This document shows positions 6,797-11,965 of a DNA stretch of 11,965 nt, one piece after another. Position numbers and translations under genes: made by a program. The notes under the pieces were generated by a model. The model worked only from the letters and a program-made list of their open reading frames with translations, searched no databases and had not been told where the DNA came from. Where the stretch lies: contig JBCDIQ010000165.1 in the NCBI GenBank assembly GCA_039024295.1, positions 1-11,965 of the forward strand, in the 5' to 3' direction. Numbering within the stretch: position 1 is the first letter of the stretch; each line of letters begins with the position of its first letter. This DNA comes from JBCDIQ01 sp039024295. Its GTDB lineage: Bacteria > Bacteroidota > Bacteroidia > J057.

Positions 6797-7969
6797 TGGA
6801 ATGATGCTCACACTGTCAATGTACTCTTTCCGTGAGCTGACCACATATGATCCATCACTGAGCTGCATCACCCACCGAATATACTCAGCTGTGAACTCAT
6901 CAGGAGACTCAATTAGCATATCCCATTGGTTATCCCCAGTTGGACTTAGCTTGAGTAAGTTTATACCTCCTTTTTTAATCGGCGCATTGCTATTCAATGG
7001 ATCAAACCCACCGGGTACGTTACTAGCGACAATGCATCCCCCATCTGAAGTTACATAGCCATATTTGGGAATGGTTTTACGCAGCTCACTTTGGACATCA
7101 CGATATTTGTAGTCCTTCGTCCACAATAAATTACCTTGGTGATCTACTTTGAAGATAGTAGCACCTCTTGAAAAAATTTGTTCAGCAATCACATAATATC
7201 CTCCGGGTGCTTCAAGTAGCGACAAAGGAAAATCCTCCGAAGTACCTGCTCGAGTACTACGAATAGAATCTCCATCTATATCCGTCCAAATTAGGAATGA
7301 GGTGCCGCTAACTGTGTAGGACCCAGTAGATGGGCTATTTGCGAGTATAACATACCCTGCATTATTGGGTCTATTGGCGACCCCTACTGCTGCGATCCCA
7401 ATTTTATTACCTTGGGAAGTAGAGCCTAAATGAATTTTTGACCATAAAATATTTCCACTAGAATCCAATTTTATTAATCCAGCTCCACCTGTACCTTGCT
7501 TTGTTAAAGAGGCAGTAATTAAAACGTTCTGCTGCTGATCTACTACTCCCATACCCCCACCGAAGACCCGCTGACTGGTATCCACCACAAACACTCCCCA
7601 TTGTTTCTTAGCGTTTTTATCCATTTGAAATGCAAAAGGATACAGTCTTGTCTGAGTAGGATCTGGGCGAGCGGCACCAGTTACCACAATTTTTCCTTCT
7701 GGCATCTGATGCGCAGAAGCCAATATACTCGCCACATAGGAGTAGTCTTCTGAAAGGATGTTGAAGTTGGTATCCATTCGGGTGATACCGATACCTGCCC
7801 CAGAGACATAAGACACCATTTCAAAGCCCTGGGCGGTCTCAAACATAATCCCAGGCTGAATGTAGTAAAGGCTTGTGTCTTCTAGGATAACAGTAGGTTT
7901 GGTGACTTGAGAAAAAGCAGGACTCAAGCAAAAAAGGCATATGAAGGGAATCAAATATTGAGTTTTCAT
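6473..7969 (-). CDS. T9SS-secreted repeat protein with C-terminal sorting domain (paralogue A)
   Basis: The 498-residue protein has a signal peptide MKTQYLIPFICLFCLSPAFS, probably cut before Q21, giving the same mature start (QVTKP) as its paralogue. ATG 7969 is well supported by this. The body contains about six 'DG.y.v' type repeats (PEGKIVVTG, NAGYVILAN, PGGYYVIAE, SDGGCIVAS, SDGSYVVSS), consistent with a beta-propeller-like fold. The final ~75 residues are a type A T9SS sorting domain (VSPNPF, LYDLQGRVV, LAAGQYVLRI, KVVKR end). The protein should be exported by Sec, moved across the outer membrane by T9SS and processed or attached at the surface. It lies upstream of paralogue B in the same direction with a 223-bp gap that holds the copied 3' flank, so separate transcripts are likely. 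The bodies of the two differ greatly while their ends are nearly the same. Binding partner unknown. Confidence 0.9.
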   Translation of the reverse strand: MKTQYLIPFICLFCLSPAFSQVTKPTVILEDTSLYYIQPGIMFETAQGFEMVSYVSGAGIGITRMDTNFNILSEDYSYVASILASAHQMPEGKIVVTGAARPDPTQTRLYPFAFQMDKNAKKQWGVFVVDTSQRVFGGGMGVVDQQQNVLITASLTKQGTGGAGLIKLDSSGNILWSKIHLGSTSQGNKIGIAAVGVANRPNNAGYVILANSPSTGSYTVSGTSFLIWTDIDGDSIRSTRAGTSEDFPLSLLEAPGGYYVIAEQIFSRGATIFKVDHQGNLLWTKDYKYRDVQSELRKTIPKYGYVTSDGGCIVASNVPGGFDPLNSNAPIKKGGINLLKLSPTGDNQWDMLIESPDEFTAEYIRWVMQLSDGSYVVSSRKEYIDSVSIIPYNYYARLSPDGTHVATTSVQEEVGSLTVLVSPNPFTNQVEASFTLDQPSTYTARLYDLQGRVVQETAQQAAAGAQTVRMNTSNLAAGQYVLRIQAGNAMWNGKVVKR

Positions 7970-8351
7970 TGTATTCAGTTTTGGGGTATTAGAAAGGAAT
8001 TACCCAAAATGGATTTTGAGTAAACTGCGCCAAAGCCATACTAAGCCCTGCAATAAGTATAAATCCCGATCACGAATACTCGGACCATATCCGAAGGGAG
8101 GGGTAAAATGAGTTATGTATAAAAGATTTTAGCTTCAACAGATATAAAAATGAAGGTGGAATTGCAGTTCTTATCTGTTTTACCTTTTAATTCCTTTAGA
8201 TGTTATAGTCTTTATGAAAATTTATTTTTCGAAATATGGGAATATGGATACAACATCGAATAAAACCATACTTTCTCCTACTTGCTTTAAGGCTAGCTTT
8301 CTCATTAAAATGGGAAAAGGTACGGATGTAAGCAGTTCCTGGGCTTAGGTA
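7970..8351. other. 382-bp AT-rich intergenic region
   Basis: This stretch lies between the permease gene and paralogue A, both on the - strand, and should carry the promoter of paralogue A. I see no exact TAnnTTTG element; the nearest is CCATTTTG on the - strand about 40 bp upstream of the start, with a TTTG about 19 bp before it. A 37-codon + strand ORF at 8150-8263 has no support. No strong hairpin or repeat stands out. Confidence 0.5.
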
Positions 8352-9599
8352 TTACTCTGCCCTTAAGGCATCTACAGGCTTAATCCGCGCTGCACGAATC
8401 GCTGGAAACAGTCCCGCCAGGGTCCCAGAAATCACCAGGATTATCATGGCTGAAATGGCAACAGAGAAGTTCAGTTCTGGGTTAGCAAAATATTGAATGT
8501 TCATCCCTAAAGAATTCATCATCGTATTAAGCCCTTCCAAAATCAGGACCCCTGCCAATAATCCCACATAACCTGCAACGGAAGTAATGACCACCGATTC
8601 CTGCAAAATCAGGCTGATGATAGACCAGGGAGTGGCCCCAATCGATTTACGGACCCCAATTTCACGGGTACGGTCCTTTACCAGAATGATCATAATGTTG
8701 CTCACCCCAACAATTCCGGCCAGCAAGGTGCCAATCCCTACCAACCAGACAAAAGACTTGATGCCTAAGAATAGATTCTGAAAGGATTGAAATTCATCTT
8801 CTTGATTGTGGGTCCAAAAAGCCTGGTTGTCTTCAGGATGTACCTGATGCCGCTGAGCCAATAATGCTACGACATCCTGTTCCACAGATTTTCCTGAAAA
8901 CCCTGACCGAGTCGTAACAGCAAATAAATCAATGGACTTATCTGGATTAAAGGTCTTCTGAAAGGTGGAAAGGGGAATAAATACCCGTTCTGCCTGTTGG
9001 GTCATATAGCTGTCAAAGCGAAAGATCCCAACCACTCGGAAATAGACATCTCGAATTCGAATGTAGGTTCCTACAGGATTTTGGCCTGGCTCAAACAGCA
9101 CCTCCGCAGCCTTTTCGCCCACCACGCATACCTTTCGCCCTTCTATTTCGTCCGAAACATTTAAATCACGCCCATTGATGATTTTTTGGGTCACCTTGAT
9201 CTCAAAATAGTCGGGTTCTGCTCCATATACCCTGAAAGGACCACTCCTGTTTTTATAGCTGATCTGGTAGTTGCCCCCGAGAAAATTTTCAGGTGAGATC
9301 ACTTCAATTCCTTCAATGCTTTCTTCAACTGCTTTCACATCATTTTCCGTCATGATGATAGACTTACCCGGCGGGGTTCCTCGATAGGGAAGCGATGTTT
9401 CTTCTGAGAAGAACCAGATACTATTGGTTGCATCCAACAGTACGCTGCTCATCACCCCATTTTGGAGTCCTTGCCCTGCTCCCATTAGGAGGACCAACAT
9501 AAAAATACCCCAAAAAACGCCAAAAGCAGTTGCGAGGGTTCGGAGCTTGTTTCGTCGAATGGTGTCGAGGATTTCTTGCCAGCGTTCAAGGGCAAACAT
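8352..9599 (-). CDS. MacB/FtsX-type ABC transporter permease
   Basis: The 415-residue protein has the four-helix MacB layout. TM1 (about 21-44) follows the cytoplasmic start RWQEILDTIRRNKLRT; a periplasmic MacB-type core domain (about 45-280) comes next; then TM2 (282-307), TM3 (329-355) and TM4 (379-402). The cytoplasmic loop VKDRTREIGVRKSIGAT (308-324) and the end GLFPAIRAARIKPVDALRAE are hallmarks of the FtsX permease family. Such permeases pair with a LolD/MacB-like ATPase and work as mechanotransmitters, exporting substrates from the periplasm or handling lipoproteins. No ATPase or membrane-fusion protein gene is adjacent, so the partner must be encoded elsewhere. It follows the RloB gene by 72 bp on the same strand, and co-transcription is possible but unproven. 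Substrate unknown. Confidence 0.93.
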   Translation of the reverse strand: MFALERWQEILDTIRRNKLRTLATAFGVFWGIFMLVLLMGAGQGLQNGVMSSVLLDATNSIWFFSEETSLPYRGTPPGKSIIMTENDVKAVEESIEGIEVISPENFLGGNYQISYKNRSGPFRVYGAEPDYFEIKVTQKIINGRDLNVSDEIEGRKVCVVGEKAAEVLFEPGQNPVGTYIRIRDVYFRVVGIFRFDSYMTQQAERVFIPLSTFQKTFNPDKSIDLFAVTTRSGFSGKSVEQDVVALLAQRHQVHPEDNQAFWTHNQEDEFQSFQNLFLGIKSFVWLVGIGTLLAGIVGVSNIMIILVKDRTREIGVRKSIGATPWSIISLILQESVVITSVAGYVGLLAGVLILEGLNTMMNSLGMNIQYFANPELNFSVAISAMIILVISGTLAGLFPAIRAARIKPVDALRAE

Positions 9600-9671
9600 A
9601 CGGAGTGTTATAAGGAGGTATTTAGAAGGACGGGATACAGGGGAGAAGAGTTGCAGTAGAGCTAAAGGTCT

Positions 9672-10265
9672 TTATATATCCAACTTCTTCATTAATTCCT
9701 CCATTAACAAATAGACCTTTGTTTGCGTTCGGGCAGGAATGGGATTGTTGGGTCCCGTGTCTGAATTTCGGCTATTTTCACAGGCAGTTTTATATAGCAA
9801 TGTACATTTTTCACGGCTATATCCGCCCGAAACTACCTCATGTAGTTGCCTCTTTAGCTTTTGCCAGGAGTTATCTTGAAAATAAGTCAGGAAATGATAG
9901 AGTAGCCACACTTCAAAGCAAGGATTGCTGATGGCAATGTTCATGTGCTCGTTCTGGTTGCAGCCTTTGATATGATCGGTGATATGAGACCTATTCCACC
10001 GGTCTACATCTAACACAAACCAGAAGCTATCTCCTGCACTGGGGACCCATGACTCCTCCTCCTTGAATTGCTCTACCCTTTCCAGGAAATGTTTAGGTGA
10101 AGACTTTCCCCCATCACGCTGTACGACCTTCACCCTAACCCTAGATGACTTATTTTGAAAATACCGAAAGTAATCGTCTTCTTGTTCGCCTTCTGCTACG
10201 ATCACAAATAAACTGGCGTCGCTGAAAGGCTCATTCTTTTTATACCCCCTGTTTTTCCGTGGCAT
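9672..10265 (-). CDS. rloB: RloB-family protein, predicted Toprim-like nuclease of an AbiL-type defence pair
   Basis: Starting at ATG 10265, the 197-residue protein has a basic start MPRKNRGYKK, then a hydrophobic strand and acidic motif LFVIVAEGEQEDDYF (19-33), the WFVLDVDRW motif (82-90, D86 and D88) and SNPCFEVWLLYHF (113-125, E118). These are the hallmarks of the RloB family. The Glu-then-DxD order resembles a Toprim metal site, which fits the prediction of a nuclease effector. RloB proteins are encoded beside AAA ATPases in AbiL and related phage-defence units. The start codon lies inside the end of the ATPase gene (26-bp overlap in another frame), so translation is probably coupled. A TTG at 10316 would add 17 residues of no family character. 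The target of cleavage (DNA, tRNA or other) cannot be told from sequence. Confidence 0.88.
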   Translation of the reverse strand: MPRKNRGYKKNEPFSDASLFVIVAEGEQEDDYFRYFQNKSSRVRVKVVQRDGGKSSPKHFLERVEQFKEEESWVPSAGDSFWFVLDVDRWNRSHITDHIKGCNQNEHMNIAISNPCFEVWLLYHFLTYFQDNSWQKLKRQLHEVVSGGYSREKCTLLYKTACENSRNSDTGPNNPIPARTQTKVYLLMEELMKKLDI

Positions 10266-11601
10266 ACTGGCTCCAGTTAAGGTCTTGAAGGTTTGCAAGC
10301 AAAGGAATGGCCCCAAACCTTCCGTTTAGGTATCCTTTGCGAATATCAAGGTCAACCCGAATGTCAAAATCGCTCAAAGGGGAGAGGGAAGTAGCTCCTT
10401 TGGAGGTTTTCTCTGTCAGCCAGATTTCATCGCGGCGAAATATCTCCTGATCTAATAAATGCGCTTCATGGGTGGTGAAAATCAGCTGACCATTTGCAGG
10501 TTCTGCAGAGAACTTCCTGAGCAGTGACTTCAAAAGCCATGGGTGGATACTCCGTCCTATTTCGTCGATGATGATCACATGTCCCTCTTGGATAGCCTGA
10601 AATATAGCAGGTAATAGCTCAAGTAACCGTACTGTTCCATCTGATTCTTCTTGAACATTAAACGTAACTTCTTCACCATTTTCTGTGAGGTGCTTTGTTA
10701 GAAGTTGTTTCACAAAGTAGCCACCGTTTTCTTCCATGAAAACCAATTCCTCTTTGCCATCCAAAGACCTCAGAAAAGCCATCGAGCCTGTAGCTTCAAG
10801 CTCAGCTTTGATTTTGGCTACTTCTTCCTGCTCATTCGTGCCAAAAAAATCTTCGAGGGATTGTGTCTCTACTTCCAATGCATGAATCCCCGTGTCCAAT
10901 GAGTGGATGACATCGTTGATGAATTCTTTAAACTCATCTGAAATGGTGAGTTTTTCGGCCAAGCCTAATGGCTTTGATTGTGGAAACAGGAGATACAGTT
11001 TATCTCGGAACCAGTCATAGGCTTGTTTCACCTCGGGAAAAACTTCTTTGCCTGCAGCCATTAATTTCAGCAAGGAAGCATTATCCTGTAACAACTCATC
11101 CGCATATAGTTTTCGTCTTACCTTACCTTCCGGAGTTGAAAGATACTTTTCCTGAAAAGTAATAGCCGTTTTTCCTTGCTGTGTTTTTCGATCAAAAACA
11201 CAGGTAGAATGATCTTGATCGTGAACTTTATAAAGCCATTCTTCCGAAATTGTAGTCTTTAATCCGCTAATGCCGTAATGGTAGACGTTGCCCTCATAAG
11301 CAAACTCTACTTCAAACGAAGCAGGTTTTTCCTGGTTCTGAGGATTCAGCTTGAAAGGCTTCCAGGCTTCTTCATACTCCCAATCACCACCGACTACTAT
11401 ATCATGCAACACGACCAGAGCCTTTACCAAATTTGACTTTCCTGCACCGTTGGCTCCATAAATTGCTGCAGATCTCAGCACCTTAAGGTTATTTACTTCG
11501 CTGACATGGGAGGTGAGGGTCCGCACGTTTCCTGTGAGCATGTTAAACTCTGTTTCCTCATTAAACGAAAGGAAGTTGGAAACTACGAAACGGATCAACA
11601 T
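10240..11601 (-). CDS. AAA family ATPase (AAA_15 / RloA-like), sensor-type partner of RloB
   Basis: The 453-residue protein starts with the typical MLIRFVVSNFLSFNEETEFNM. It has Walker A GANGAGKS (49-56), an ABC-like signature region ESDGTVRLLEL (319-329), Walker B HVIIIDEIGRSIHP (341-354, D346 and E347) and a switch histidine in TTHEAH (376-381). The RKGYLNGRFGAIP end (421-433) is common in this family. The middle (about 190-300) is helical and charged, probably the arm inserted between the ATPase lobes. Unlike OLD proteins it has no fused Toprim domain; the RloB-type effector is the next gene. By analogy with PARIS, which also pairs an AAA_15-type ATPase with a separate Toprim effector, the ATPase may sense a phage product and hold the effector in check. 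That role is inference here. All ATPase motifs look intact. The divergence from scpB by 181 bp and a promoter candidate point to an independent two-gene operon. Confidence 0.9.
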   Translation of the reverse strand: MLIRFVVSNFLSFNEETEFNMLTGNVRTLTSHVSEVNNLKVLRSAAIYGANGAGKSNLVKALVVLHDIVVGGDWEYEEAWKPFKLNPQNQEKPASFEVEFAYEGNVYHYGISGLKTTISEEWLYKVHDQDHSTCVFDRKTQQGKTAITFQEKYLSTPEGKVRRKLYADELLQDNASLLKLMAAGKEVFPEVKQAYDWFRDKLYLLFPQSKPLGLAEKLTISDEFKEFINDVIHSLDTGIHALEVETQSLEDFFGTNEQEEVAKIKAELEATGSMAFLRSLDGKEELVFMEENGGYFVKQLLTKHLTENGEEVTFNVQEESDGTVRLLELLPAIFQAIQEGHVIIIDEIGRSIHPWLLKSLLRKFSAEPANGQLIFTTHEAHLLDQEIFRRDEIWLTEKTSKGATSLSPLSDFDIRVDLDIRKGYLNGRFGAIPLLANLQDLNWSQYATEKQGV

Positions 11602-11656
11602 GATATAAATGATTGAGAGTTATCAAACGTTGAACAAACGAGGTCTAAGAGAAAAG

Positions 11657-11695
11657 TACGTAGTAATTATTGACAATACAAATGTATTCTACGTA
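11657..11695. promoter_or_regulatory. Nested inverted repeats over the ATPase-RloB promoter; candidate operator
   Basis: An outer pair TACGTAG (11657-11663) / CTACGTA (11689-11695) flanks an inner pair AATACA (11675-11680) / TGTATT (11683-11688). The inner repeat covers the candidate -7 element, so a bound dimeric regulator would block transcription. The regulator is unknown; no DNA-binding regulator gene is next to it. Confidence 0.4.
11679..11686 (-). promoter_or_regulatory. Candidate promoter -7 element of the ATPase-rloB operon
   Basis: On the - strand this reads TACATTTG, an exact match to the Bacteroidota -7 consensus TAnnTTTG. About 18 bases upstream lies a T-run (GTTTTTT on the - strand) in the place of the -33 TTTG element. 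Transcription would start some 70 bases before the ATG at 11601. Confidence 0.45.
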
Positions 11696-11716
11696 AATGT
11701 GAGTAAAAAACTTTAC

Positions 11717-11739
11717 TATGAGAGAAAATTTCTCTCATA
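11717..11739. terminator. 23-bp inverted repeat, probable scpB terminator
   Basis: Left arm TATGAGAGAAA (11717-11727) pairs perfectly with 11729-11739 around a single central A. It lies 43 bases after the scpB stop codon. On the - strand it is followed by GTAAAGTTTTTT, giving a T-rich tail. A second small repeat, AGTAAA 11702-11707 / TTTACT 11712-11717, touches it. With a one-base centre it may also work as a protein-binding palindrome. Confidence 0.45.
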
Positions 11740-11782
11740 CATATTCTTGTTGGGGCCTTCGGTAGCTGGAAGAATACCCTAT

Positions 11783-11965
11783 TTATTCTTCCTCCTCAGT
11801 TTTCTCCTCCTCCTGGTGTCTCCGAAACTCATCCAAGTGCATCTCCGTCATACCTTCAAACTCTTTCAGCTTGGGCAAGTCTTCTACTCCATTAATCCCA
11901 AAATACTCCATGAAAAACTCGCTAGTTCTATATAAAAGCGGCTTACCGGGCGCATCAGCCCTGCC
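11783..11965 (-). CDS. scpB: ScpB, segregation and condensation protein B, C-terminal end (cut by window edge)
   Basis: The - strand frame is open from the window end to a TAA at 11783-11785 and gives 60 residues. It begins GRADAPGKPLLYRTSEFFMEY and continues FGINGVEDLPKL, the conserved end of the second winged-helix domain of ScpB. ScpB dimers bind ScpA and, with Smc, form the bacterial condensin complex for chromosome organisation. The last ~20 residues are charged and acidic (FRRHQEEEKTEEEE), as is common for the variable ScpB tail. The 5' part lies outside the window. It marks this side as core chromosome next to the defence-type pair. Confidence 0.87.
   Translation of the reverse strand, partial: GRADAPGKPLLYRTSEFFMEYFGINGVEDLPKLKEFEGMTEMHLDEFRRHQEEEKTEEEE

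Noticed and set aside
8150..8263. 37-codon + strand ORF in the AT-rich gap before the permease gene
   Set aside because: Too short, no motif, no start signal; likely chance.
8321..8343. Possible third relic of the REP-like repeat (TACGGATG followed by CCTGGG)
   Set aside because: Only two short matches remain, with a different spacing and no left arm; chance is enough to explain it.
10266..10316. TTG start for the RloB protein
   Set aside because: The extra 17 residues come from the overlapping ATPase frame; ATG 10265 gives the typical basic RloB N-terminus.
11670..11698. Sigma-70 like TTGACA with a downstream GTAAAT on the + strand
   Set aside because: It points toward the 3' end of scpB where no + strand gene exists, and Bacteroidota use a different promoter consensus.
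11609..11935. 108-codon + strand ORF at the right end
   Set aside because: It runs antisense through the clear ScpB C-terminus and across the inverted repeats of the intergenic region.

Overview
The window looks like chromosomal DNA from a Bacteroidota bacterium, most likely in or near the Cytophagales. Two secreted proteins end in type IX secretion (T9SS) C-terminal sorting domains, a system limited to this phylum. Gene starts lack Shine-Dalgarno sequences. One promoter candidate matches the Bacteroidota -7 element TAnnTTTG exactly. The HD-Pnk gene resembles an enzyme characterised from Runella slithyformis, a Cytophagales member. No tRNA, rRNA, CRISPR array or insertion sequence is visible.

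Left part (1-4604, all + strand): the 3' end of an OmpA-family peptidoglycan-binding protein with a very acidic tail; a two-domain HD phosphohydrolase / P-loop kinase (HD-Pnk type); a 473-bp gap rich in stem-loops; then a patatin-like phospholipase and, 23 bp later, a WG-repeat lipoprotein, probably one operon.

Middle part (4605-7969): two tandem paralogous T9SS cargo proteins on the - strand, converging on the lipoprotein gene. Their bodies have diverged strongly, but their last ~105 residues and the DNA downstream of their stop codons are nearly the same. The copied 3' flank contains a 40-bp REP-like palindrome in each copy.

Right part (7970-11965, all - strand): a 382-bp gap; an FtsX/MacB-type ABC permease with no ATPase beside it; a two-gene unit of an AAA ATPase and an RloB-family protein whose reading frames overlap by 26 bp; and the 3' end of scpB, cut by the window edge. 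The ATPase-RloB pair has the layout of the AbiL / RloA-RloB phage-defence systems and is the strongest accessory system here. Its promoter candidate lies inside nested inverted repeats, and a 23-bp palindrome separates it from scpB.

Functionally, the window mixes envelope and surface functions (OmpA protein, lipoprotein, T9SS cargo, ABC permease) with nucleic-acid functions (HD-Pnk end healing, the ATPase-RloB pair, ScpB). Everything is read by eye from sequence; no homology search was run.
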